Assembly (NCBI GenBank): GCA_965216535.1
Contig: OZ244175.1
Location: 6,324,001 to 6,388,000 of the forward strand
Length of the DNA: 64,000 bases
DNA from: Hoeflea_A sp965216535
GTDB lineage: Bacteria; Pseudomonadota; Alphaproteobacteria; Rhizobiales; Rhizobiaceae
Direction of reading: 5' to 3'
The notes beneath the pieces were generated by a model. It was not told where the DNA came from. It made no database searches and worked only from the letters and a program-made list of their open reading frames with translations. Positions 1 through 8,349 of the stretch are shown one piece after another; within the stretch, counting starts at the first letter, position 1; each line of letters starts with the position of its first letter. The position numbers and the translations under genes were made by a program.

Positions 1-14
1 CAACTCCAAGAGGC

Positions 15-986
15 TCATTGTGCTCGCCTGTCTCTGCTTCGAACCTGATCCAACCACACCGCGGCAATCAGGACGGCTCCGATCGCCATCTGCTGGTAAT
101 AGGCCTGTACGGCCATGAGGTTGAGCCCATTCTGGAGCACGCCCATGATCAGGGCACCGATCATCGTTCCCAGAATGGAGCCGCGACCGCCGAACAGGTT
201 GGTGCCACCGATGATGGCGGCTGTAATGGCGAGCAGCTCGTAATTGAGTCCGGCTGTCGGATCACCCGTGTTGACCCGCGCCGTGAAGATGAGGCCGGCC
301 ACACCCGCCATCAGACCCGAGATTGTGTACAGGATCACGCGCTGCCGGCGAACATTGATGCCCGTCGCGCGGGCAGCATTCTCATTGTCTCCGAGAGCCA
401 GCGTGTGGTGCCCGAACGGCGTGTGGGCCAGAACATAGTGGGCGATCAGCGCAACCGCGACCAGAATGAAAACCGGTGTGGGTATGCCCCAGGGCCGCGC
501 CTGGCCGAGAAACAGGATTTCGTCCGGCAAACCATAGATCCCGCGGCCGCTGGATATGATCAGCGCCAAACCGCGAGCGATGCCCAACATTCCGAGCGTC
601 ACGATGAACGCCGGCACATGCCCTCGGGTGACGATGAAGCCGTTGACGGCCCCGGCCAGCGCTCCGGCACCGAGTGCGCCAATGATGGCGAAGAACCAGG
701 GAAGCTCCAGTGTTACGCACAGCGCCGCACCCGTGACGGAGGCCAGCCCGAGGACTGAGCCCAGCGACAGGTCGATGCCTGCGGCGCTGATGACGAACGT
801 CGCGCCGATCGCCAGGATACCGAAAGTTGCGGTCGCAAGGATGATGTTGAACAGGTTGCTGGCGGTCAGAAACACCCGCACCCCGTCGCAGGTTACAGGC
901 GAAAGCACCGTCATGATCACGCCGAGAGCCAGCAGAACCAGGATCGACTCGACGCGGATATGGGTGCGTTCCAGAAGTCTGAGCAT
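15..986 (-). CDS. ribose-type ABC transporter permease
   Basis: Inner-membrane permease of the RbsC/XylH class (BPD_transp_2), about 323 aa and very hydrophobic. It has the usual run of TM helices and the family motif around AAGIDLSLGSVLGLASV, and ends with the conserved stretch GGTNLFGGRGSILGTMIGALIMGVLQNGLNL. It lies directly downstream of the binding-protein gene on the same strand and should form the channel for that sugar-type importer. No ATPase gene is in the window; it would be expected beyond the left edge. The start is uncertain: an ATG at 986 is used here, but a TTG at 1019 in the same frame is possible, and neither has a clear Shine-Dalgarno sequence. The substrate cannot be read from sequence. 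Confidence 0.9.
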   Translation of the reverse strand: MLRLLERTHIRVESILVLLALGVIMTVLSPVTCDGVRVFLTASNLFNIILATATFGILAIGATFVISAAGIDLSLGSVLGLASVTGAALCVTLELPWFFAIIGALGAGALAGAVNGFIVTRGHVPAFIVTLGMLGIARGLALIISSGRGIYGLPDEILFLGQARPWGIPTPVFILVAVALIAHYVLAHTPFGHHTLALGDNENAARATGINVRRQRVILYTISGLMAGVAGLIFTARVNTGDPTAGLNYELLAITAAIIGGTNLFGGRGSILGTMIGALIMGVLQNGLNLMAVQAYYQQMAIGAVLIAAVWLDQVRSRDRRAQ

Positions 987-1043
987 GAGAATCAGTCGGT
1001 AGGCAGGCCGGGCCGACAAACCGCCGGCCCGGCCGATTGATCT

Positions 1044-2003
1044 TTACTTCACGAACTCGAGCATCGGGTCCGTGCCCGCTTCGAGAACTTCCTTGGTCAG
1101 CACCATGGTCGGGACGTAGATCCAGTCGCCGTCCGGCTTCTGGCCGTCCTTCATGCCTTTGACCATCTCGACCGCCTGTTTGCCGACTAGGTAGGGCAGC
1201 TGCGCCACGGAAGCTGACAGGCGCCCGGACTTGATGGACTTCACGGCATCGGAGTTTCCGTCGACACCGATCACCGTCACCTGATCCTGTTTGCCGGCAG
1301 CGTAAACGGTCTCGACGGCGCCCAGAGCCATGCCGTCATTCGCCGCAAAGATGGCGACGAGGCCAGGATGTGCAGTCAGGATGTCGTTGGTGATGTTCGC
1401 TGCCTTGCCACGGTCCCAGTCTCCCGGCAGCGAAGCAACGATTTCCAGACCTGGAGCCAGTTCCGCCAGCTTGTCGGCAAATCCGGATGCGCGCTTCTGA
1501 CCGGTCACGTTGCCGGACAGGCCTTCGATCACCAGAACCGGTCCCTTCGCGTCTGCACCGATCTGGCCAACGAGCCATTCGGCACCTTGCCCGCCTGCCG
1601 CAACATTGTCGGAACCAATCGAAAAGGCGATGTCGACGCCTGCGTCCGCGGCGATCTTGTGGTCAAGGTTTCCGTCGAGATCGACGACGGGAATGCCCAT
1701 GTCGTTGGCACGCTTGAGGCAAGGCAGAAGGATGGTCGAATTGATCGCGGCGGTGATCATCGCATCAGGCTTGCGTTCCAGCATCGTGTTGCACACGTTG
1801 AGCTGAGGCTCCGCGGCCTGGTCGCTCTCGACTGCCTGCAGATAGTATTCGACGCCGGCGGCATCAGCGCCCTCGCGCACTCCGAGTTCCATCGCCCCCC
1901 AGAACGGGTTGGACAAGGTCTTCATCAAGACGCCATAGGTCTCCGCCTGCACCGGCAGTGCAAACATACCGACCATTGCGGCCAATGTCAGTTTCTTCAG
2001 CAT
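1044..2003 (-). CDS. sugar ABC transporter periplasmic binding protein
   Basis: Periplasmic binding protein of the Peripla_BP_4 (RbsB-like) family, about 319 aa. It begins with a signal peptide (MLKKLTLAAMVGMFALPVQA) followed by the typical YGVLMKTLSNPFWGAMELGVREGA opening. The ATG at 2003 is chosen because GGGAGG lies just upstream and the signal peptide starts there; the reading frame extends upstream without good signals. It is first in an operon with the permease and is probably controlled by the LacI regulator upstream. The ligand is unknown, a sugar or sugar-like polyol by family. Confidence 0.93.
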   Translation of the reverse strand: MLKKLTLAAMVGMFALPVQAETYGVLMKTLSNPFWGAMELGVREGADAAGVEYYLQAVESDQAAEPQLNVCNTMLERKPDAMITAAINSTILLPCLKRANDMGIPVVDLDGNLDHKIAADAGVDIAFSIGSDNVAAGGQGAEWLVGQIGADAKGPVLVIEGLSGNVTGQKRASGFADKLAELAPGLEIVASLPGDWDRGKAANITNDILTAHPGLVAIFAANDGMALGAVETVYAAGKQDQVTVIGVDGNSDAVKSIKSGRLSASVAQLPYLVGKQAVEMVKGMKDGQKPDGDWIYVPTMVLTKEVLEAGTDPMLEFVK

Positions 2004-2093
2004 TAGGTTTCCTCCCTTGGCTAGCTGAAATGACGCGCCTGCTTCGGCGCGCGGGTGCAATCTCTCGCGGCCAGCCCTTTCTGGGCCGGTCCA

Positions 2094-3140
2094 CTATTGG
2101 GTTCCTTTCCCCTGTGCTGCCACCAGCGTCCCCCGCGGTTCCAGGCGGCAGCCGACGCGCATGATTCCTCCCGGCCCGTCGCCACCTTCGATCCTTGCAA
2201 GCAGACGTTCCCAGGCATTTTTCGCGATCTCACGGACAGGCTGAACGATGGCCGCCACCGGCGGATGAACCTGTGCCATCCAGGCGCTATCGTCGAAACC
2301 GACCAGAGCGGTCTTCCTTCCGGGATCGAGGTTGCGGGCCTGGGTGATCCCGTAGGCGGCCAACGTTGCCGGGTTGAACAGGCTGAATATTGCCGTCGGC
2401 TCCGGATGGTCTTCGAGATAGCGATCAATTTTCTCGCGAGCACTCTCGACCGTTCCTCCGGTCGGCAGAAAGTCTACCTCAACCCTCACTCCACTCTCTG
2501 AAACCGCACGCTTTACACCTTCAAGCCGCTCCCTGACGTTGCCGATCTCCTTGCCGAGATGGACAACAAGCACCCGCCTGTGACCGAGATCGATCAGCCT
2601 CCGCATTACCTCGGCGCTGGCCTCGGCATTGTTCACGCCGATGCAGTCGAACCCCTCCAAAGGCGCAATTCTGTCCATGAGAACAAAGGGCGTTTCATTG
2701 CCCTCCAGAAGATCTTCAGGCGATGTAGCCTGTGACGGAACCAGGAGAACGCCGGCCACTCGCCAGCCGATCAATTCGTCGACTTCCCGTGCCTCGATCT
2801 TCGGATCTTCACGGCTCGACGTGGCGACGATGCGGTATTGCGTTTCCTCGGCGAAGCGTTCCAGTTGGGCCACAAGCTCCGCAAAAAATGGGTTTTCGAA
2901 GTCAGGGATCACGAGGCCGATGATGCGGCTGTGTTGACGCCGAAGGTTTGAAGCAATGGTGTTGCGACGATAGCCAAGCTTCTCGACCGCCTCCAGGACA
3001 GCACGCCCGATCGGATCATCCTGCCGCCGTCGCCCATTCATGACGTTGGACACGCATCCGGGGGACACGCCGGCGGTGCGGGCGACATCCAGAATGGATG
3101 GTCTTGGCCTTGATCGAGCTTTGCTTCGAACTGCGGACAT
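2094..3140 (-). CDS. LacI-family transcriptional regulator
   Basis: DNA-binding repressor or activator of 348 aa. The N-terminal LacI helix-turn-helix (about residues 14-60) reads SILDVARTAGVSPGCVSNVMNG, followed by the hinge-helix region NTIASNLRRQHSRIIGLVIP and a periplasmic-binding-protein-like effector domain. ATG at 3140 has GAGGAG upstream. It lies between the ABC transporter genes and the divergent dehydrogenase, so both are likely targets, with a sugar-like inducer. Palindromic AAAACGTTTT and AAATCGTTTT sequences in the divergent promoter are candidate operators. Confidence 0.93.
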   Translation of the reverse strand: MSAVRSKARSRPRPSILDVARTAGVSPGCVSNVMNGRRRQDDPIGRAVLEAVEKLGYRRNTIASNLRRQHSRIIGLVIPDFENPFFAELVAQLERFAEETQYRIVATSSREDPKIEAREVDELIGWRVAGVLLVPSQATSPEDLLEGNETPFVLMDRIAPLEGFDCIGVNNAEASAEVMRRLIDLGHRRVLVVHLGKEIGNVRERLEGVKRAVSESGVRVEVDFLPTGGTVESAREKIDRYLEDHPEPTAIFSLFNPATLAAYGITQARNLDPGRKTALVGFDDSAWMAQVHPPVAAIVQPVREIAKNAWERLLARIEGGDGPGGIMRVGCRLEPRGTLVAAQGKGTQ

Positions 3141-3166
3141 AGTCTCCTCTTGCAGATAGGATAGAA

Positions 3167-3193
3167 AAAACGTTTTATGCTGTAAATCGTTTT
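3167..3193. promoter_or_regulatory. candidate LacI-type operator pair
   Basis: A perfect 10-bp palindrome AAAACGTTTT (3167-3176) is followed 7 bp later by the imperfect copy AAATCGTTTT (3184-3193). Both have the central CG step usual in LacI-family operators. They lie in the 74-bp gap between the divergent lacI-type gene and the dehydrogenase gene. Binding by the adjacent regulator is an inference. Confidence 0.5.
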
Positions 3194-3214
3194 TTGAAGG
3201 AATCGGGTGACGCC

Positions 3215-4228
3215 ATGCGTATCCTTTACGATCCTGCGCCGCGCACGACGGCGGAGATTTTCACCGAGGATGCTCGAAAAAACCTTTGGCGAGACCATGA
3301 GGTTATCGAAGTCGACGAAGAGAACCGGGACGCCTTGTACCAGGCTCATCTGCCGGACACGGACGTGCTCATTTCTCAGCAGCCGGTGGACAAAACGCGG
3401 CTGGACTCAGCCCCGCATCTGCGTGCGATCTTCAACGTGGAAACCAATTTTCTGCCCAATATCGACTATGAGTCCTGCTTTGAGCGCGGCATCCACGTGC
3501 TGACGCCGAGTTCGGTTTTTGCGATACCTGTGGCGGAAATCGGCCTCGGCATGGCGCTGTCCCTGGCAAGAGGGATTCACATCGGCCACGGCAAGTTTGT
3601 GGAAGGCGAGGAAAAATACGGTCTCTCCGGAAACGCCGATGCGGAACTGCTCACGGGCAGTCAGATCGGGATCGTCGGGTTTGGAGACCTGGGACAGGCA
3701 TTACGTCAGCTGCTGATGCCGTTCCAGGCACGCATCCTCGTTCACGATCCGTGGCTGCCGGAAGGCCTTTTGCTGCGGCAAGGTGTCGAGCCCGGCGCCC
3801 TTGAAACGGTGCTGAAGGATTGTCGCCTCGTCTTCGTCACAGCGGCAGTGACGTCGAAGAATCAACACCTGCTGGATGCAAGGCGACTCTCCTGGATGCA
3901 GGATGGCGCCATGCTCGTGCTTTTGAGCCGCGCGGCGCTGGCGGATTTCGACGCCCTCAAGGCAGAGGCGGCTGCGGGACGACTGCGAATAGCCACCGAT
4001 GTTTTCCCACAGGAACCAGTCGCGGCTTCAGACCCGATACGGCAAACACCCAATATGCTGTTTTCTGCTCATCGCGCCGGTGCGCTGACCAACGCGTTAC
4101 AACAGATCGGCACATTGGTTCTGGAAGACCTGTCGCTGATCGCTCAGGGTCTGCCGCCTGTGTCCTGCCGCCGGGCGCAACGCGAGACCATCGGCCTGAT
4201 GCGTAGCAAGCCGATCGAAAAATCCTGA
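3215..4228 (+). CDS. D-isomer-specific 2-hydroxyacid dehydrogenase
   Basis: NAD(P)-dependent dehydrogenase of the D-2-hydroxyacid family, about 337 aa. It has a Rossmann motif (GIVGFGDLGQALRQL), the acidic residue in DVFPQEP and the catalytic His in SAHRAGA, all in the usual order. ATG at 3215 is preferred over a TTG at 3194, which would run into the candidate operator; GAAGGA and GGGTGA lie upstream of 3215. It is divergent from the LacI regulator, and the amidinotransferase-like gene follows. It may act on a phosphonate-, glycerate- or sugar-acid-like 2-hydroxyacid; the substrate is not determinable here. Confidence 0.9.
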   Translation: MRILYDPAPRTTAEIFTEDARKNLWRDHEVIEVDEENRDALYQAHLPDTDVLISQQPVDKTRLDSAPHLRAIFNVETNFLPNIDYESCFERGIHVLTPSSVFAIPVAEIGLGMALSLARGIHIGHGKFVEGEEKYGLSGNADAELLTGSQIGIVGFGDLGQALRQLLMPFQARILVHDPWLPEGLLLRQGVEPGALETVLKDCRLVFVTAAVTSKNQHLLDARRLSWMQDGAMLVLLSRAALADFDALKAEAAAGRLRIATDVFPQEPVAASDPIRQTPNMLFSAHRAGALTNALQQIGTLVLEDLSLIAQGLPPVSCRRAQRETIGLMRSKPIEKS

Positions 4229-4327
4229 CCTGCTGTAGAGGCCTTAAAAGTTGCTGCGGGGATTGTCTTACGGGTGTCAGGTACCTGCGGCTTCCTCGTC
4301 AGAAGTTTGATCAGCCAGAGGGCAACA

Positions 4328-5353
4328 ATGACAATCCAGAGAGCTGAAGAAAGTGGGATGGAAGCGCCCATTTATGTCGAGTCCGAATGGGCCGATCTGA
4401 AGGAATGTGTCTATGGATCACCCGATCATTGGGTACTGCCGCTCATGTACAACGACTCCCGCCTGAGGGCACAGGGAGAATTCGGCGAATTCTGGATGAG
4501 GAATGCCGGCCGCGACATGAGAGAAGCCAGTCCGGACCTGTTTGCCGAGATGAGCAGCCAGGTTCAGGGGGCAATCGACTTCCTGGAAGATTATGGCGTC
4601 AAGGTGCACGTGGCCGAGGCGATCAGCCCGCTCAATCGCAAGTTTCCCCGCGGCGAAGATCACGGTGTTTCGACGCCGTGGATGCGCGACCCTTTCGTGA
4701 CCATCGGCAACAACGTCATCGAGCTGGCTCCCCGCAGCCTTTTTCATCGGCGCCAGCGGTTTGCGATCCGCTCCGTTCTGGCCGGCACCATGAAGCGTGG
4801 CGCTCGGTATTTCGCGCAGCCCGACGGCGGCGCGGAAGACGAATGCAGCGGGCCGGGATGGGGATATCTCGAAGGCGGCGACGTCTTTGTTCTGGGCAAG
4901 ACCATTTTCGTCGGGCATTCCGGCGGGTGCAGCAACCCCGAGGGTGCGCGTTGGCTGCAACACATGCTGGGGCCGGACTATACGGTGCAGACAGTTGCGA
5001 TCGATCCGATGTTCCCGCATCTGGATTGTGTCCTGATGACGCCACGAGAGGGCATCGCCTTCGCCGCACTGGATGCACTACCGGAAGGTCTGCCGGCGCT
5101 GTTCGACGACTGGGATGTGTTTGACGTCCCGAAGGCGCTGGCCAAGTCTCACATGGGCTGCAACAATCTAGTCCTGAACGACCGGACGGTTGTCGTGCCG
5201 GCCGAAAGCGAGCTCGATATCATCGCTGACGGTTTGAAGGCGCGAAACTTCGAAGTCCTGCGACTGCCTTATAGGGTCCCCTGCATGGTTGGCGGTTCGT
5301 TTCGTTGTGCCCATCAGCCGCTGATCCGCACCACTGACACTGTTGGCGACTGA
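4328..5353 (+). CDS. amidinotransferase-like guanidino-modifying enzyme
   Basis: Cytoplasmic enzyme of the guanidino-group-modifying superfamily (glycine amidinotransferase/arginine deiminase fold), about 341 aa. Expected active-site landmarks are present in order: PWMRDPFVTIG, YLEGGDVFVLG, the His-x-Asp in FPHLDCVLM, GCNNLVLND, and the likely nucleophilic Cys in GGSFRCAHQPLIR near the C-terminus. It probably transfers or hydrolyses an amidino group. The ATG at 4328 has CAGAGGG upstream; a GTG at 4274 in frame lacks this, and an ATG at 4358 is also possible. It follows the dehydrogenase by 99 bp on the same strand. The substrate is unknown. Confidence 0.8.
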   Translation: MTIQRAEESGMEAPIYVESEWADLKECVYGSPDHWVLPLMYNDSRLRAQGEFGEFWMRNAGRDMREASPDLFAEMSSQVQGAIDFLEDYGVKVHVAEAISPLNRKFPRGEDHGVSTPWMRDPFVTIGNNVIELAPRSLFHRRQRFAIRSVLAGTMKRGARYFAQPDGGAEDECSGPGWGYLEGGDVFVLGKTIFVGHSGGCSNPEGARWLQHMLGPDYTVQTVAIDPMFPHLDCVLMTPREGIAFAALDALPEGLPALFDDWDVFDVPKALAKSHMGCNNLVLNDRTVVVPAESELDIIADGLKARNFEVLRLPYRVPCMVGGSFRCAHQPLIRTTDTVGD

Positions 5354-5439
5354 TCCCGGATGCGGCACGCTCTGGTAACGGAGCACAACTTTGGGCAAGG
5401 TCATGGCTTGGCAAATTTCGAATTGGGTGGGCGCTTGCC

Positions 5440-6066
5440 ATGGTTCTGCAGCTTTACGGGCGAGATCAGAGTTCCTCGACAGAGCGTGTGCGGATCGCTC
5501 TGGCCCTCAAGGACCTGTCCTACGAGGCCATCTCGGTTGATGACATCGGTTGGGACGCCTACGAGCGGATCAACCCGCAGCGCCTGGTGCCGACACTTGC
5601 CGTGGACGACCAGCTCATCCCGCAATCGAACGCCGTTCTTCACTATCTTGAGGAGCGGTTTCCGGAGCTGCCACTGCTTCCATCAGATCCGGTGCTGAGG
5701 GCGCAATCCCGGTCGTTTGGCCAGTATATCAGCTGCGAAATGCACGCCGTCGACATCCGCCGGGTCCGGAAATATCTGCATAACGCATTCGCTCTGCAGC
5801 AGTCTCAACTCGACCGCTGGAGCGACCATTGGTTCACAGAAGGCTTTTCGCGGCTGGAAACACTGCTGCAGGGACAGTCGGCGGCCCATGATTTCTGTTT
5901 CGGGGACCAGCCCGGATGGGCGGAAGTGCACTTGGTGCCGCACATGCGCAAGGCAGTGACCCGTTTCAATCTGGACCGGACCGCCTTTCCGCGGCTCTCG
6001 GCGATCTACGACAAGTGTATCGATCATCCCGCCTTTATCGCTGCGGCCCCGCAAACATCTCGTTAG
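5440..6066 (+). CDS. glutathione S-transferase, zeta/MAAI-like
   Basis: Soluble thioltransferase of 208 aa. The thioredoxin-like N-domain carries SSSTERVRIALALK (zeta-class serine site), RLVPTLAVDD (cis-Pro) and the glutathione gamma-glutamyl site QSNAVLHYLEE. The C-terminal helical domain has PGWAEVHLVPHMRKA. The pattern resembles maleylacetoacetate isomerase, but the second half is divergent, so the substrate is open. It follows the amidinotransferase-like gene and converges with the decarboxylase-like gene; the two stop codons overlap by 4 bp. Confidence 0.85.
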   Translation: MVLQLYGRDQSSSTERVRIALALKDLSYEAISVDDIGWDAYERINPQRLVPTLAVDDQLIPQSNAVLHYLEERFPELPLLPSDPVLRAQSRSFGQYISCEMHAVDIRRVRKYLHNAFALQQSQLDRWSDHWFTEGFSRLETLLQGQSAAHDFCFGDQPGWAEVHLVPHMRKAVTRFNLDRTAFPRLSAIYDKCIDHPAFIAAAPQTSR

Positions 6067-6776
6067 GTTTCGAAAAGTCGGCCGAAACCGTCTCGCCGCG
6101 TCGACAGGCCTGCCAACCGGGCCACGCCCCAAACCCCGGCCATGGCGCTCGACACGACCGGTAAACGATGCCGGTCTTCGATCGGCTGGGTAATCGACGC
6201 CGTCTGCAGGCCGCCGCAGGAAATGAAAAGTGCCTGAGCATCGGGTGCCGCCTCCACCGCCCGGTCGGCCAGATCGATGATATTCCGGTCGGTGACGTCG
6301 AAGACGTCTTTCACATCCTTGATGTCGAGAAAACGCAGCGCTTTGATCGCGAAACCACTGGCGCTCAAATACTCTTGCAGCGGCGTGTTGACCGATTCCC
6401 CATAGGCGGTGGCGACAGTCAGGGTGCTGGCATCCAGATGGTTCAGCGCATCGACGACGGATTGGGTCATGGTGGTCGACGGAACCCCTGCTGCCGTTTC
6501 CATGGCGGATATCAGATCGCGGTTGAAATCCGGGCCCTGATAAAAGCTCAGCGATGTACCCATCAGCGAAACAACCTCAGCGCCCTCGCCCGCCAGATCG
6601 GCCGCCAGCTCTCCGACGCGATCGATGACGCTGTCATAACCTTCAGGCGTCATTTCGGTCAGCCCGAGGCCCTTGGCGAGGAACTCCACGTCCGGATAGA
6701 GCTGCCTTGGTTCCGGCGGGACAAACCCTTGCGCGGGCGGAACGATCATGCCGATCCTGGTGACCGAGGGTGCCAT
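6063..6776 (-). CDS. arylmalonate decarboxylase homologue (Asp/Glu racemase superfamily)
   Basis: Protein of 237 aa, recognisably related to the Bordetella arylmalonate decarboxylase: TRIGMIVPPAQGFVPPEP at the start, the oxyanion-type loop VVSLMGTSLSFYQG near residue 70, and the catalytic cysteine in LFISCGGLQT near residue 190. The second, N-terminal catalytic cysteine of the racemases is absent, its position being occupied by the MGTS loop, which fits a cofactor-free decarboxylase rather than a racemase. It is the last gene of the minus-strand catabolic cluster, 2 bp after the GntR regulator. The natural substrate is probably a substituted malonate or related acid, but this is inference. 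Confidence 0.8.
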   Translation of the reverse strand: MAPSVTRIGMIVPPAQGFVPPEPRQLYPDVEFLAKGLGLTEMTPEGYDSVIDRVGELAADLAGEGAEVVSLMGTSLSFYQGPDFNRDLISAMETAAGVPSTTMTQSVVDALNHLDASTLTVATAYGESVNTPLQEYLSASGFAIKALRFLDIKDVKDVFDVTDRNIIDLADRAVEAAPDAQALFISCGGLQTASITQPIEDRHRLPVVSSAMAGVWGVARLAGLSTRRDGFGRLFET

Positions 6777-6778
6777 CG

Positions 6779-7450
6779 CTAGCCTGCATCCCGTGTCGTG
6801 ACGCGGTCGCTCAGGAGAAAATCGAACAGCCGATCGCTGTCGATTTTCTCGTGTTCACGCATCAGCTGCCGCACCAGCACCGGGTCACGTTTCTCCAGGG
6901 CATCGATGATGCTCGCGTGATCGGCAAAGGACTGCGACATGCGATCCAGTTTTTCGAACAACCAGATCCGATAGGGCGTGACCCGCGTCCTGACGGAGCG
7001 CAGATAGCGCAACAGCGTTTCGTTTCGCGATGCATCGGCAAGATATTCGTGGAAGCGGATATTGCAGGCCTGAAACGCTTCGATATCACCCTCCTCCATA
7101 GCGGTTTGAGAAGCCGTATGGACTGACCGCAGCTTGTCGAGCTCCGCTCTGCCGATGCGTCGCGCCGCCAACTCGGCTACCAGCGTTTCGAGGCCGATCA
7201 GCGCTTCGAAAAGTTCGATGAGCTCAGAGCCGTCGACCTTGCAGACAAAGGCCTGCTGGCGTGGTGGGCTGCTGACGAGACCCTGCGACGTCAGATCGCG
7301 GATCGCCTCTCGGATCGGCGTCCTCGATATGCCAAGCCGTTTCGCCCATTCCCGTTCATCAAGCACGTCGCCCGGCAGCAACCGGCCGCAGAGAATATCG
7401 TCTTCTATGGCCCGCCGGGCTTTTGTCGCAAGATTTTCGGTATCCGGCAT
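6779..7450 (-). CDS. GntR-family (FCD) regulator
   Basis: Transcriptional regulator of about 223 aa. The N-terminal winged helix has the GntR signature DILCGRLLPGDVLDEREWAKRLGISRTPIREAIRDL; the C-terminal FCD ligand domain contains the metal-binding type helix region FHEYLADASRNETLLRYL and a later DHASIIDAL. ATG at 7450 is used, with AAGGA 8 bp upstream; a TTG at 7474 is in frame but without support. It sits inside the catabolic cluster it probably controls, and FCD regulators usually bind sugar acids or carboxylates. Candidate operators are at 10082, 10103 and 13161. Confidence 0.92.
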   Translation of the reverse strand: MPDTENLATKARRAIEDDILCGRLLPGDVLDEREWAKRLGISRTPIREAIRDLTSQGLVSSPPRQQAFVCKVDGSELIELFEALIGLETLVAELAARRIGRAELDKLRSVHTASQTAMEEGDIEAFQACNIRFHEYLADASRNETLLRYLRSVRTRVTPYRIWLFEKLDRMSQSFADHASIIDALEKRDPVLVRQLMREHEKIDSDRLFDFLLSDRVTTRDAG

Positions 7451-7470
7451 ATCCGGGTCCTTCGTGGCGC

Positions 7471-8349
7471 TCAACTGTCCTCGGAAAAGGGCAGGATCAA
7501 AGTGGAGATGTCATCATCGGCGTGCCCCTTGTCGACCGTGGCATTGAGCATCGAGCAGGCGGTGCGGGTCATTGGCAGTTTTGCGCCATTGGCATCGCCG
7601 AATTCGATCACCGCATCGATGTCCTTCAGCATGGTTGCCACCGTTCCCAGCGGATTCTCGAAATTGCGTCCGGCCATCCTGGGAGCGAGCAGTTGAAACG
7701 GTTTCGAGTCGGCGAAACCGCCGGCCAGTGCGGACGTCAATCGACTGGCATCGACGCCTGCCTTTTCCGCGAGATTGACCGCCTCGGCGACGACCGTCAT
7801 CGTGCAGCCCGAGATCACCTGGTTGACCAGCTTGGTCATCTGTCCGGTGCCGACCGGCCCCATGTGGGTAATGTTGCTGCCCATCGTCTCGAGAACCGGG
7901 CGAACGGTTTCAAACGCCTGCTCCTTACCGCCCACCATGAAGGTGAGCGTGCCGGCCTCTGCGGCCGGCGTTCCACCGGAAACAGGCGCATCCAGCCAGT
8001 CCGCTCCGGTTGCGGCCTTGAGCCTTTCAGCAAAGCCGCGGGTCGAATCCGGATGAAGGGTAGAGAAATCCGCCAGAAGCGGTGGTGCGCCGACGGAGAC
8101 CACGCCATTGTCCCCAAAGACCACGGCCTCGACGGCCTTCGCGTCCATCAGACACATGAGCAGGATGTCACATTGCGACGCGACCTCGGCTGGGGTCGAC
8201 GCCTGGGTTGCACCGGCCGCGACGGCCGCTGCGCATTTCTCCGGGCTGCGGTTCCAGACGGTGACGTCATAGCCGCCATCGAGCAGCCGCAACGCCATGG
8301 GCGAGCCCATCAGGCCCATGCCCAGATATCCAATGCGGGGTTTATTCAT
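7471..8349 (-). CDS. 3-hydroxyisobutyrate dehydrogenase-family reductase
   Basis: NAD(P)-dependent beta-hydroxyacid dehydrogenase of about 292 aa (family of tartronate semialdehyde reductase GlxR/GarR and 3-HIBADH). Motifs: IGYLGMGLMGSPMALRLL (nucleotide binding), DAPVSGGTPAAEAGTLTFMVGG (substrate binding) and GQMTKLVNQV with the catalytic Lys. The ATG at 8349 lies inside the last codons of the upstream dehydratase gene, so translation is probably coupled. With hydroxypyruvate isomerase and a sugar-acid dehydratase in the same cluster, a tartronate-semialdehyde-type step is plausible. Confidence 0.9.
   Translation of the reverse strand: MNKPRIGYLGMGLMGSPMALRLLDGGYDVTVWNRSPEKCAAAVAAGATQASTPAEVASQCDILLMCLMDAKAVEAVVFGDNGVVSVGAPPLLADFSTLHPDSTRGFAERLKAATGADWLDAPVSGGTPAAEAGTLTFMVGGKEQAFETVRPVLETMGSNITHMGPVGTGQMTKLVNQVISGCTMTVVAEAVNLAEKAGVDASRLTSALAGGFADSKPFQLLAPRMAGRNFENPLGTVATMLKDIDAVIEFGDANGAKLPMTRTACSMLNATVDKGHADDDISTLILPFSEDS

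Noticed and set aside
2055..2501. plus-strand frame over the lacI-type gene
   Set aside because: Overlaps a well-supported LacI gene and has no family pattern or ribosome binding site.
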